DNA from: Geojedonia sp051814705
Lineage (GTDB): Bacteria; Bacteroidota; Bacteroidia; Flavobacteriales; Flavobacteriaceae
Assembly: GCA_051814705.1 (NCBI GenBank)
Contig: JBPWQW010000001.1
Coordinates: forward strand, 558,001-622,000
DNA: 64,000 nucleotides
Direction of reading: 5' to 3'
Part shown: piece after piece, positions 41,797-51,112 of the stretch
Layout: each line of letters begins with the position of its first letter
Numbering within the stretch: position 1 is the stretch's first letter
Notes under the pieces: generated by a model
Told to the model about the DNA's origin: nothing
Database searches by the model: none
What the model saw: the letters and a program-made list of their open reading frames with translations, nothing else
Made by a program: the position numbers and the translations under genes

Positions 41797-41829
41797 GTTT
41801 TGAAGCCTAGTCTGAAAGCAAATTAGAGC

Positions 41830-42756
41830 TTATCCTTTCTTTTTGTCTTTATTTTGTTTCATAGCCTCTCCAATTTGGTTACTTGCTGTAAAACTAGCTA
41901 CCATATCGTTTAACATATTGCTTCCCGCTTGTGGTGAATTTGGCAGTAAAATTAAATTGCTGTTGGTATGCTGACCAATGGATTGAAGTGTATCATAATG
42001 TTGAGTTACAACAATTAATGCTGAAGCTTCTTGAGAGTTGATCCCAACCTTGTTCAATACTTCTACAGATTCTTCCAATCCTCGAGCAATTTCACGTCTC
42101 TGATCTGCAATACCTTGACCTTGTAAGCGTTTGCTTTCGGCTTCAGCTTTTGCTTTTTCAACTATTAGAATACGCTGTGCATCACCTTCGTATTGAGCAG
42201 CTGTTTTCTCTCTATCTGCCGCATTAATCCTGTTCATGGCGTTTTTTACTTGTTGATCGGGATCAATATCTGTAACAAGAGTCTTTATAATGTCAAATCC
42301 ATAATCCAGCATGGCGTCATTTAGCTCTGCTTTTACAGCAAGAGCGATATCGTCCTTCTTGACAAAAACATCATCCAACTTCATTTTTGGAACTTCGGCA
42401 CGCACAACATCAAAAACGTAGGACGTAATCTGTTCATGGGGGTAATCCAACTTATAAAAAGCATCGTACACCTTGTCTTTAATCACTTTGTACTGAACAG
42501 AAACTTTCAATCTTACGAAGACATCATCCAAGGTTTTAGTTTCAATGATCACATCTAGTTGTTGAATCTTTAAACTCAAGCGACCAGCAATTCTGTCAAC
42601 CAAAGGGATTTTTAACTGAAGTCCAGAATGTCTGATGCTGTTAAATCTGCCAAACCGCTCAATAATGGCCGCAGTTTGCTGTTTTACAGTAAAAAATGAG
42701 GAAATTAAAATAATTACTCCAAAAAAAATCAGTGGAAAAAGAACAAATTGACCCAT
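41830..42756 (-). CDS. SPFH/band-7 membrane protein (stomatin/QmcA-like)
   Basis: The 308-residue protein has one N-terminal membrane helix (LFPLIFFGVIILISSFFTV), the SPFH core (AAIIERFGRFNSIRHSGLQLKIPLVDRI; VQYKVIKDKVYDAFYKL) and a long C-terminal coiled coil with the DREKTAAQYEGDAQRILIVEKAKAEAESKRL pattern. Such proteins form large ring or cage assemblies in membrane microdomains and often scaffold proteases. No NfeD partner is adjacent. Confidence 0.93.
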   Translation of the reverse strand: MGQFVLFPLIFFGVIILISSFFTVKQQTAAIIERFGRFNSIRHSGLQLKIPLVDRIAGRLSLKIQQLDVIIETKTLDDVFVRLKVSVQYKVIKDKVYDAFYKLDYPHEQITSYVFDVVRAEVPKMKLDDVFVKKDDIALAVKAELNDAMLDYGFDIIKTLVTDIDPDQQVKNAMNRINAADREKTAAQYEGDAQRILIVEKAKAEAESKRLQGQGIADQRREIARGLEESVEVLNKVGINSQEASALIVVTQHYDTLQSIGQHTNSNLILLPNSPQAGSNMLNDMVASFTASNQIGEAMKQNKDKKKG

Positions 42757-42887
42757 GGTAAGTTTTTAAAAGGTTACAATAATAAGATTGCTAAGTTAAG
42801 CCATATTTTTACGAGTTTGAAAATAAAACACTTAAAATAGCGAGGCAAATAATTTAGACAATGCCTCTAATTTATAAAAAATTTACC

Positions 42888-42895
42888 TAGGTTTG
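42888..42895 (+). promoter_or_regulatory. -7 promoter box of the barrel-protein gene
   Basis: TAGGTTTG, exact TAnnTTTG match, 22 nt before the ATG at 42918; it excludes the upstream TTG start. Confidence 0.55.
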
Positions 42896-42917
42896 CTTGA
42901 GTTCGATAAATTCTATC

Positions 42918-43604
42918 ATGCGAAATAAACAACTTTTAGCAACAATTACTTTTTGTATGGGGCTTGTTACTCTAACGCAAGGCCAGCACAGAACCTATAA
43001 TATCGTTAATGGATTTGGAGTCCAAGCGGGTATTACCAAGTTTGATATTATAACCAATAATTTTGAGACTCAGAGCTGCACGGGTTGGCTAGGAGGGCTT
43101 TCAGCCACAGTAGACATTCCGCACCGTTGGTATAATGTGAGTTATAGTATTCAATTTTCTGAAAACAATGTAGATATTTTTGGCCGACCAAATAGTATTG
43201 GCGCAAGTGATGAACCTGTGGGATATAAAATGTATACAGCTCAAGTAGCCTTATTGGCACATATAAAACTTATTGGTAGAAATGTCACCTTAGATGCGGG
43301 ACCCATGCTTCAATACAATAGTGAACTTGAACTGGACAACAAGAGCCAATCTGATTATATTTTGACCAATTATAACAATTTAATTGCAGAAGATATTAAG
43401 GGTATAAATCAATTTAATATTGATGGCACAGTTGGTTTAACAGCTGGATTTGATAGCTTTAAGCTGAAAGCGCAGTACATCTATGGTTTTACAAACACAC
43501 TTAACAAATTGAACAAAAAGGATCTGGATACTTCCGGAAGCGACGAAACCAAGTTCGAGGGGAATCAATCCATTTTAGCGCTAACTGCCATGTTTACGTT
43601 TTAA
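42918..43604 (+). CDS. Outer-membrane beta-barrel (PorT-like) protein
   Basis: From the ATG at 42918 (228 residues) there is a signal peptide ending at LTQGQ. The mature part alternates short strands and turns (FGVQAGITKFDI, GLSATVDIPHRWYNVSYSIQFSE, LDAGPMLQYN, GTVGLTAGFDSFKLKAQYIYGF) and ends with Phe (LTAMFTF), as expected for an eight-stranded outer-membrane barrel of the PorT/OmpW-like group. Function unknown. It converges with gltX. Confidence 0.75.
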   Translation: MRNKQLLATITFCMGLVTLTQGQHRTYNIVNGFGVQAGITKFDIITNNFETQSCTGWLGGLSATVDIPHRWYNVSYSIQFSENNVDIFGRPNSIGASDEPVGYKMYTAQVALLAHIKLIGRNVTLDAGPMLQYNSELELDNKSQSDYILTNYNNLIAEDIKGINQFNIDGTVGLTAGFDSFKLKAQYIYGFTNTLNKLNKKDLDTSGSDETKFEGNQSILALTAMFTF

Positions 43605-43621
43605 AAGCAGATCTTAATCAT

Positions 43622-45133
43622 TTAAATTGTATGTATTAAGTTTTCGATACGCTTTAAGGTTTCATCTTTTCCTATTAAAAACATAATTTCAAATACATCA
43701 GGACCTTGTAAATCACCAACTAAGGCTAATCGCAATGGCATCATAATTTTTCCAAATCCAATATTTTCAGAGGTTATCCATCCTTTAATTTTGTCATGAA
43801 GATTTTCAACGGAAAAAATAGAGATAGCTTGTATTTGGTTTTTCGCCTCACTTAAAATAGCTTTCGTATCTTCCTTTATTGCTTTTTTTAAAGCTTTTTC
43901 TTCATAAGTATTTGGTGAAACAAAAAAGTAATGACTCAATCCCCAAAACTCATTTACAAATGTAGCACGCTCTTTAATCAAGCCTACAACAAGTGAAATG
44001 AAATTTAAATCAATATCGTTTAATTCTGGGCGTAAAGATTTAAAAGTTGTAGCCAAAACAGTATGGTCTTGGTTTTGCATGTAATAGTGATTATACCATT
44101 TAATTTTATCAGGATCAAACCGAGCTCCAGCTTTGTGCACGCGAGCTAATTCAAATACCTGGGTAAGTTCTTCTAGATTAAAAAGCTCTTGTTCTGTTCC
44201 CGGATTCCAACCTAAAAAAGCCAAAAAATTAATCATGGCCTCAGGGAAGTAGCCATCTTCCTTATAGCCTCTAGAAACACTTCCCGTTGTAGGGTCTTTC
44301 CACTCTAAAGGAAACATGGGGAAACCTAATTTATCACCGTCACGTTTACTCAATTTTCCTTTTCCAGTTGGTTTTAAAATAAGAGGTAGATGAGCGAATT
44401 CTGGTTTTTGCCAGTTAAAAGCATCGTATAACAAATAATGCAGCGCCAATGAAGGCAACCATTCTTCACCTCGTATAACATGTGTGATTTCCATTAAATG
44501 ATCATCCACAATATTGGCTAAATGATAAGTTGGCATGCCGTCGCTTTTAAACAAGACCTTATCATCTAAAATGTTGCAGTCTATAGAAATCTCACCTCTA
44601 ATGATATCTGATAATTGTAAAATTTGATCTTGCGGAGGTTTAAATCGAATCACATAATCTTCTCCAGAAGCTAATTTAGATTGTGTTTCCTCTGCCGAAA
44701 TTGACAAGGAGTTTTTTAGTTTAAGCCTATTGTGCCAATTATAGATAAAGGTTTTACCCTTAGCTTCGTGATCTTTTCTATGGTGTTCTAGTTCTTCAGC
44801 TGTATCAAAAGCATAATAAGCATTTCCGGATTCAATAAGTTGATCAGCATATTTTTTATACAAATCCTTGCGCTCACTTTGCCTATATGGACCGAATTTT
44901 TCGTTTTTACCTGGGCCTTCATCAAAAGGAATGTTACACCAATTTAACGAATCGACAATATGGTCTTCAGCCCCTTTAATGTAGCGATTTTGATCGGTGT
45001 CTTCAATTCTCAAAACAAAAGTTCCCTGATGTTTTTTAGCAAATAAATAATTGAATAAAGCCGTACGAACTCCTCCTATATGCAATGGTCCTGTTGGACT
45101 TGGGGCAAAACGTACACGAACGTTTTTGGTCAT
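43622..45133 (-). CDS. gltX: Glutamyl-tRNA synthetase
   Basis: GluRS charges tRNA-Glu. The 503-residue protein shows the class I HIGH motif in RFAPSPTGPLHIGGVRTALFN and the KMSKS-like KLSKRDGDKLGFPMF, with the anticodon-binding helical domain at the C-terminus. Length is normal for the discriminating bacterial enzyme. It is divergent from the DUF4175 gene; a TATCTTTG box lies upstream on its strand. Confidence 0.97.
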   Translation of the reverse strand: MTKNVRVRFAPSPTGPLHIGGVRTALFNYLFAKKHQGTFVLRIEDTDQNRYIKGAEDHIVDSLNWCNIPFDEGPGKNEKFGPYRQSERKDLYKKYADQLIESGNAYYAFDTAEELEHHRKDHEAKGKTFIYNWHNRLKLKNSLSISAEETQSKLASGEDYVIRFKPPQDQILQLSDIIRGEISIDCNILDDKVLFKSDGMPTYHLANIVDDHLMEITHVIRGEEWLPSLALHYLLYDAFNWQKPEFAHLPLILKPTGKGKLSKRDGDKLGFPMFPLEWKDPTTGSVSRGYKEDGYFPEAMINFLAFLGWNPGTEQELFNLEELTQVFELARVHKAGARFDPDKIKWYNHYYMQNQDHTVLATTFKSLRPELNDIDLNFISLVVGLIKERATFVNEFWGLSHYFFVSPNTYEEKALKKAIKEDTKAILSEAKNQIQAISIFSVENLHDKIKGWITSENIGFGKIMMPLRLALVGDLQGPDVFEIMFLIGKDETLKRIENLIHTI

Positions 45134-45152
45134 TTGTCATGTTTTAAGATTG

Positions 45153-45160
45153 CAAAGATA
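45153..45160 (-). promoter_or_regulatory. -7 promoter box of gltX
   Basis: TATCTTTG on the minus strand, 19 nt before the gltX ATG. Confidence 0.55.
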
Positions 45161-45314
45161 ACAACCATTAGGGTTAAAAGAAACGCTTTAAGCAGAAATC
45201 CTATAGCGTAGATCAGCAGTATTTACAAATGGGCTTTGGAAATTAACAGAATCTTATTAATTTGGAATAAATCAGATTAAAATAAAAGCGTAGTTTAGTA
45301 TGTTATATTAAAGT

Positions 45315-48300
45315 ATGAGCGATTTTATTGTTATACAGAATAAATTAGAGCAATTCATTAAAAGGTATTACAGCAATGAATTACTTAAGGGCTCTATTTT
45401 GTTTTTATCTATTGGAGTGTTATACTTTTTATTCACACTTTTTATAGAGTACATGCTCTGGTTGAACCCTACAGCCAGAACTATTTTGTTTTGGATCTTT
45501 ATTGTTGTAGAACTGGCTCTTTTCGTGAAGTTTATAGTCAATCCCATTTCAAAGCTTTTTAAACTTCAAAAAGGGATTAATTACGAAGACGCTTCCCAAA
45601 TTATAGGCAATCATTTTCCGGAAGTCAAAGATAAATTGTTGAATGCGCTTCAGTTAAAACAAAACAAAGTTGAGTCGGAATTGATTTTAGCTAGCATTGA
45701 GCAAAAATCGTCTGAATTAAAGCCAATCCCCTTTAAACTCGCCATTAATTTTAAGAATAATATCAAATATTTAAAGTACGCTGCCATCCCTAGCCTTATT
45801 GTTCTGGCTTCTTATTTAACTGGAAAAACAGGATGGTTTAGCGACAGTTACGAACGTGTTGTGCATTATAGAACGGCGTATGAACCGCCAGCTCCGTTTC
45901 AGTTTTTTGTAAATAATGAAGAATTAAAGGCCATTGAAAATAAAGATTTTAAACTTATTATTTCTACCGTTGGAGATCTCGTTCCAGAACATGCACAAAT
46001 TCATTATAATAATGAGAGCTTTTTTTTGCAACAAATTGCACCTGGAAAATTTGAATACATTTTCGCCCAACCTAAACAAACTCTCGATTTTAATTTGTCG
46101 GCCAACAATGTAAAATCCAAATCTTATAATTTAAGCGTGATCAAAACACCAATTTTGCTCAATTTTGAAATGGTCTTGGACTATCCTAGATATATTGGCA
46201 AAAGCAGTGAAACACTTAAAAGCATTGGAACCACCACAGTCCCCGAAGGCACAAAAGTGACTTGGAAAGTAAACACAAAATCCACCGATGAAGTTTCAAT
46301 TTTTGCTCATGATACGTTAAACCTTCAATTAAAAGCACCCAATAAATTTGAAGCTTCAATGCAGGTATTAAAAGATTATGATTACCGAATTAGCACAAGT
46401 AATCAGGCTTTAAAAGATTATGAAAACTTAGCGTTTTCAATTAAAGTAATCAAAGACGATTACCCTGAATTTAATTTAAAAGTTGAAAAAGATTCTATCG
46501 ATAATCAAACACTTTACTTTTTTGGGCAAGTGAGCGACGATTATGGATTGAGCAAGTTGCAATTGGTGTATTACCCTTCAAATGACGAGGAAAACAAATC
46601 TTTTGAACAAATCCCAGTATCCAAATCCAATTTTGATGAATTTATCAGCAGCTTTCCTAATCAATTACAAGTAATGGAAGGCGTTACTTATGAACTGTAT
46701 TTTCAAGTATTTGATAATGATGCCATTCACAATAATAAAAGCGTTAAAAGTTCGGTTTTTTCATATAGAAAGTTAACACAGGAAGAGGAAGAACAAAAGC
46801 AATTACAGGAGCAAAGTAAAACCATAAAAGATATTAGCAATACGTTTGAAAAGTTAAAAGAGCAGGACAAGCGGCTTGAAGAATTATCTAAAACCCAAAA
46901 AGAAAAGAAGGAGTTAAATTTCAATGATAAAAAAAAGTTTGAAAACTTTTTGAGGCGTCAAAAAGAACAAGAACAATTAATGAAGAATTTTAATGAAAAG
47001 CTTCAGGAAAATCTAGATAAATTTCAAAATCAGAGTCAGGAAAAGGATCAGTTTAAAGAAGATATAAAAGACAGACTTCGAGAGCATGAAGAACAATTAA
47101 AACAAGACGAAAAACTTTTAGAAGAACTGGAAAAGCTTCAAGAAAAAATCCAAAAGGAAGAGTTTGCAGAAAAGCTGGAAGAGCTCGCCAAACAAAACAA
47201 AAATAAACAGCGAAGCTTAAAACAATTGCTGGAATTGACTAAACGATATTACGTAGCCAAAAAAGCTGAAAAACTACAACAAGAACTCGAACAGCTCGCT
47301 CAAAAACAGGAAAAACTTTCAGAAGAGAACAAGGAGAACAATACGACAGAAAAGCAGAAGGACTTAAATAAATCTTTCGACGATTTTCAAAAGGAATTTA
47401 ATGAACTTCAAAAGGATAATAAAGCCCTTCAAAAGCCCTTAGACATTCCCCAAGATAAGCTTGCCGAGGATGAGATAAAAAAAGACCAACAAGAAGCGGT
47501 AGAACAACTAGAGCAGAAGGAGGAAAACAAAGAAAAAGAAGATGAACAACAATCTCAAACAAACCAAAATAAAGCAAAACAAAAACAACAAAGCGCTGCT
47601 CAAAAAATGAAAAAAATGAGTGAGGCCATGAAACAGAATATGATGTCTGGAGGGGCCGATCAATTAAGTGAAGACGCTACTATGTTGAGACAGATTTTGG
47701 ACAACTTAGTATTGTTTTCATTTAATCAAGAGGATTTGATGAACACTTTTAGAAACATTGACATCAACAATAATCAATACGGCAATTACCTGCGTAATCA
47801 AAGTGGTTTGAGAGAAAATTTTGAGCATATAGACGACAGTTTGTTTGCACTGTCTTTAAGACAGCCAAAGATATCTGAACAGGTTAACAAACAAATTACA
47901 GATGTATTTTTTAATATAGATAAATCGTTAAATGAACTTTCTGAAAATCAAGTTTATCAAGGTGTTTCGTCACAACAGTACACGGTAAACGCAACCAATG
48001 TTTTAGCGAGCTTTTTAAGTGATATTTTAGATAATATAGAAGCTCAAATGAATATGGCTCCTGGGCAAGGAAAGGGTGGGCAGGATATGCAATTACCAGA
48101 TATTATTAAGAGTCAAGAAGAGCTCAATAAAGACATGGAAGAAGGTTTAAAAAATGGAGAAAAAGGGAAACCCAAAAATAACAATGGAAATAATCCGCCA
48201 GAAAGTTTAGATGGAAAACAAGAGGGGGAAGGAGAAGGCAGCAATGAAGAACTGAACGGAGAACTGTATGAAATTTATCAAAGGCAACAAAGACTAAGAC

Positions 48301-48659
48301 AGGCACTACAAAATAAGTTAGGAAATAGTGGTGAAGGTGAGGCGCAAGACGCATTAAAAAAAATGGAAGACATAGAGTTAGATTTAATTAATAAGGGGTT
48401 TACAAATCAAACACTTCAAAAAATGATGGACCTCCAGTATCAGCTTTTAAAACTAGAAAACGCGGCATTTGTTCAAGGACTCGACGACAAACGACTCTCA
48501 GAGACCAATTATAAACAATTTAGAGAGGGGGCTAACGATGCTATTCCCACCGCCAAAGAATATTTTAATACTACTGAAATTTTGAACAGACAAATCTTAC
48601 CTTTGCATCAAGTTTACAAAAAGAAAGTGCAAGAATATTTTAAACAAAGCAATGATTAG
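45315..48659 (+). CDS. DUF4175 membrane protein with long coiled coil
   Basis: This 1114-residue protein matches the DUF4175 family of Bacteroidota. Two membrane helices lie near residues 23-45 and 52-72, a third at ~155-170, then a beta-rich region to ~480. Residues ~490-790 are a long Glu/Lys/Gln-rich coiled coil (LEELEKLQEKIQKEEFAEKLEELAKQ), followed by a helical domain and a low-complexity Gly/Asn/Glu stretch near 950-985. The function is unknown. The last 8 bases overlap ybeY, and mnmG follows, an order shared by many flavobacteria. Confidence 0.85.
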   Translation: MSDFIVIQNKLEQFIKRYYSNELLKGSILFLSIGVLYFLFTLFIEYMLWLNPTARTILFWIFIVVELALFVKFIVNPISKLFKLQKGINYEDASQIIGNHFPEVKDKLLNALQLKQNKVESELILASIEQKSSELKPIPFKLAINFKNNIKYLKYAAIPSLIVLASYLTGKTGWFSDSYERVVHYRTAYEPPAPFQFFVNNEELKAIENKDFKLIISTVGDLVPEHAQIHYNNESFFLQQIAPGKFEYIFAQPKQTLDFNLSANNVKSKSYNLSVIKTPILLNFEMVLDYPRYIGKSSETLKSIGTTTVPEGTKVTWKVNTKSTDEVSIFAHDTLNLQLKAPNKFEASMQVLKDYDYRISTSNQALKDYENLAFSIKVIKDDYPEFNLKVEKDSIDNQTLYFFGQVSDDYGLSKLQLVYYPSNDEENKSFEQIPVSKSNFDEFISSFPNQLQVMEGVTYELYFQVFDNDAIHNNKSVKSSVFSYRKLTQEEEEQKQLQEQSKTIKDISNTFEKLKEQDKRLEELSKTQKEKKELNFNDKKKFENFLRRQKEQEQLMKNFNEKLQENLDKFQNQSQEKDQFKEDIKDRLREHEEQLKQDEKLLEELEKLQEKIQKEEFAEKLEELAKQNKNKQRSLKQLLELTKRYYVAKKAEKLQQELEQLAQKQEKLSEENKENNTTEKQKDLNKSFDDFQKEFNELQKDNKALQKPLDIPQDKLAEDEIKKDQQEAVEQLEQKEENKEKEDEQQSQTNQNKAKQKQQSAAQKMKKMSEAMKQNMMSGGADQLSEDATMLRQILDNLVLFSFNQEDLMNTFRNIDINNNQYGNYLRNQSGLRENFEHIDDSLFALSLRQPKISEQVNKQITDVFFNIDKSLNELSENQVYQGVSSQQYTVNATNVLASFLSDILDNIEAQMNMAPGQGKGGQDMQLPDIIKSQEELNKDMEEGLKNGEKGKPKNNNGNNPPESLDGKQEGEGEGSNEELNGELYEIYQRQQRLRQALQNKLGNSGEGEAQDALKKMEDIELDLINKGFTNQTLQKMMDLQYQLLKLENAAFVQGLDDKRLSETNYKQFREGANDAIPTAKEYFNTTEILNRQILPLHQVYKKKVQEYFKQSND

Positions 48660-49059
48660 CTTTAATTATGAAACTGATTTTAATCTCGAGAATGAGATTG
48701 AATTATCAAATTGGATTTCATCTGTAATTAAATCAGAGGGTTTTAAAGAAGGAGATATAAACTATATCTATTGTGATGACGATTATTTGTTTAATCTAAA
48801 CACAGAGTTTTTAAATCATGATACCTTAACGGATGTTATTAGCTTCGATTATAGGATCGGAAAAATAATTCATGGTGATATTTATATTTCTATTGAAAGA
48901 GTTTTAGACAACTCTAAAGTGTTTAAAGTCAAGTTCTTAGAAGAATTATGTCGCGTTATGGTTCATGGTGTTTTGCATTATTGTGGGTATAATGATAAAT
49001 CGACTGAAGACATAGCGCAAATGAGAAATAAAGAAAACCACTACTTAAATACCTTATAA
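48652..49059 (+). CDS. ybeY: Endoribonuclease YbeY (rRNA maturation)
   Basis: YbeY is a metal-dependent RNase involved in 16S rRNA 3'-end processing and ribosome quality control. The 135-residue protein contains NTEFLNHDTLTDVISFDY and HGDIYISIERV and the metal block MVHGVLHYCGYNDKSTED. The usual block is HGxLHLxGYDH; here the third ligand position reads ND in place of DH. The start overlaps the DUF4175 gene by 8 bases, so translation is coupled. Confidence 0.93.
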   Translation: MISFNYETDFNLENEIELSNWISSVIKSEGFKEGDINYIYCDDDYLFNLNTEFLNHDTLTDVISFDYRIGKIIHGDIYISIERVLDNSKVFKVKFLEELCRVMVHGVLHYCGYNDKSTEDIAQMRNKENHYLNTL

Positions 49060-49077
49060 ATATCTAGCAAATCGACG

Positions 49078-49085
49078 TATATTTG
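49078..49085 (+). promoter_or_regulatory. -7 promoter box of mnmG
   Basis: TATATTTG, exact TAnnTTTG match. The predicted mRNA leader (~55 nt) contains the first parS-like site and an AAAAGGAG Shine-Dalgarno sequence before the ATG at 49147. Confidence 0.6.
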
Positions 49086-49104
49086 CAAATCAAAAAAAAA
49101 CAAT

Positions 49105-49120
49105 TGTTTCACGTGGAACG
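49105..49120. promoter_or_regulatory. parS-like ParB-binding site 1
   Basis: TGTTTCACGTGGAACG matches the broadly conserved parS consensus TGTTNCACGTGAAACA with the frequent GGAAC variant; only the last base departs from the second copy. It sits in the mnmG leader. Confidence 0.75.
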
Positions 49121-49146
49121 ATTAAATCAACAAAAGGAGCTTTAAA

Positions 49147-51018
49147 ATGTTTAGCGATTTATATGATGTCATTATAGTTGGCGCGGGACATGCTGGAAGC
49201 GAGGCCGCCGCTGCAGCTGCTAATATGGGGTGTAAAACGCTATTGGTTACCATGAACCTGCAAAATATAGCGCAAATGTCTTGTAATCCCGCCATGGGAG
49301 GTATTGCTAAAGGGCAAATTGTTAGAGAAATTGATGCATTAGGCGGGTATAGTGGTATTGTTAGCGACACATCGGCTATTCAATTTAAGATGCTGAATAA
49401 ATCTAAAGGTCCAGCTATGTGGAGCCCAAGAGTTCAAAGCGATAGAATGCGATTTGCAGAAGATTGGCGCTTAAAGCTTGAGAAAACGCCAAATCTTGAT
49501 TTTTATCAAGAAATGGTTTCGGGATTGCTTATAGAAAATCATAAAGTTGCAGGCGTTGTAACTTCATTGGGGATTCGAATTAAAAGTAAAACGGTTGTGC
49601 TAACGAATGGCACTTTTTTAAACGGACTTATTCATATAGGTGATAAAAATTTTGGAGGAGGAAGGGCTGCCGAAAGGTCTTCTACTGGCTTGACCGAACA
49701 ACTCGTGCAATTAGGATTTGACTCGGGTAGAATGAAAACAGGAACACCTCCTAGGGTCGATGGTCGTTCTTTGGACTATTCTAAAATGATTGTCCAACCT
49801 GGTGATGCTGTTCCTGAAAAGTTTTCATTCTCTGATGAAACTCAACCACTAAAACAGCAAATGAATTGTCATATGACTTACACAAGTCCCGAAGTACATG
49901 ACTTACTCCGTGAAGGTTTTGATCGTTCGCCCATGTTTAACGGAAGAATAAAAAGTACAGGACCACGGTATTGCCCATCAATTGAGGATAAAATTAATCG
50001 TTTTGCGGATAAAGATAGACATCAGTTATTTATTGAACCAGAAGGCTGGAATACAGTGGAGATTTATGTAAACGGATTTTCAACTTCCCTTCCCGAGGAT
50101 GTTCAATTTAAAGCACTACGCTCTGTAGCAGGCTTTGAAAAAGTAAAATTTTTCAGACCTGGTTATGCGATCGAATATGATTATTTTCCACCCACACAAT
50201 TAAAACATACACTAGAAACTAAGCTCGTTGAGGGACTTTTCTTTGCAGGCCAAATTAATGGTACCACTGGATATGAAGAAGCGGCATCACAGGGAATCAT
50301 GTCGGGGATTAATGCGGCATTAAAAGTTCAAAATAAGGAAGAATTTATACTCAGACGTAACGAAGCTTATATTGGAGTATTAGTTGATGATTTAATCACT
50401 AAGGGAACAGAAGAGCCTTACAGAATGTTTACATCTCGAGCAGAATATAGAACACTTTTAAGGCAAGATAACGCAGATTTTAGGTTAACATCCAAAGGCC
50501 ATGAACTAGGCTTAGTGGGTGAAAAACGCTTAAATAGAATGGAAGAAAAATATTCTAAGTCGGAGGCTTTTGTTGATTTTTTTAAAGAAACTAGCGTGTC
50601 ACATGAAGACATTAACCCAATACTGGCAGCCAATGATTCTGCTACCGTTAATCAATCTGGAAAATTGTTTAAAATATTTGCGAGACCAAATATTTCTATG
50701 CAAGATATTCGGAAAATTGATCAAGTAGAAGCCTATATTCAGGAACATGATTTAGACACAGAAACAATTGAGCAGGCTGAAATCCAGGTAAAATATTCGG
50801 GTTATATCGACAAAGAAAAAAATAATGCGGACAAGCTTAATAGGCTTGAAGATATAAAAATCCCAGAGGGTTTTGATTATTCTAAAATTAAGTCGATGAG
50901 CTACGAGGGTAGAGAAAAATTGAATAAGATTAAACCAAGAACAATCTCCCAGGCATCCAGAATTAGCGGTGTGTCACCAAGTGATGTTTCTGTGCTATTG
51001 GTTTATATGGGGAGGTAG
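49147..51018 (+). CDS. mnmG: tRNA uridine 5-carboxymethylaminomethyl modification enzyme MnmG (GidA)
   Basis: MnmG with MnmE modifies U34 of several tRNAs. The 623 residues show the FAD site VIIVGAGHAGSEAAAAAANMGCKTLL, the signature GPRYCPSIEDKINRF, GQINGTTGYEEAASQG, and the C-terminal helical domain with TISQASRISGVSPSDVSVLLVYMG. A Shine-Dalgarno sequence (AAAAGGAG, 6-7 nt before the ATG) fixes the start. It is flanked by two parS-like sites; gidA is near the origin in many bacteria. Confidence 0.97.
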   Translation: MFSDLYDVIIVGAGHAGSEAAAAAANMGCKTLLVTMNLQNIAQMSCNPAMGGIAKGQIVREIDALGGYSGIVSDTSAIQFKMLNKSKGPAMWSPRVQSDRMRFAEDWRLKLEKTPNLDFYQEMVSGLLIENHKVAGVVTSLGIRIKSKTVVLTNGTFLNGLIHIGDKNFGGGRAAERSSTGLTEQLVQLGFDSGRMKTGTPPRVDGRSLDYSKMIVQPGDAVPEKFSFSDETQPLKQQMNCHMTYTSPEVHDLLREGFDRSPMFNGRIKSTGPRYCPSIEDKINRFADKDRHQLFIEPEGWNTVEIYVNGFSTSLPEDVQFKALRSVAGFEKVKFFRPGYAIEYDYFPPTQLKHTLETKLVEGLFFAGQINGTTGYEEAASQGIMSGINAALKVQNKEEFILRRNEAYIGVLVDDLITKGTEEPYRMFTSRAEYRTLLRQDNADFRLTSKGHELGLVGEKRLNRMEEKYSKSEAFVDFFKETSVSHEDINPILAANDSATVNQSGKLFKIFARPNISMQDIRKIDQVEAYIQEHDLDTETIEQAEIQVKYSGYIDKEKNNADKLNRLEDIKIPEGFDYSKIKSMSYEGREKLNKIKPRTISQASRISGVSPSDVSVLLVYMGR

Positions 51019-51041
51019 TCAGGATTAATAGTTTTGATTGC

Positions 51042-51057
51042 TGTTTCACGTGGAACA
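51042..51057. promoter_or_regulatory. parS-like ParB-binding site 2
   Basis: TGTTTCACGTGGAACA is a 16-bp site with a single mismatched pair in its dyad and matches the parS consensus. It lies between mnmG and the methyltransferase gene, 1937 nt from site 1 and in the same orientation. Confidence 0.8.
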
Positions 51058-51112
51058 ACACCTCTAATTTTACAGATTTTCTGCTCCGATAAGAACCAGA
51101 ACGCTCCATTTA

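Noticed and set aside
42842..42868. GAGGCA...TGCCTC inverted repeat upstream of the barrel-protein gene
   Set aside because: Stem of 6 bp with a 15-nt loop is expected by chance at this window size; no supporting context.
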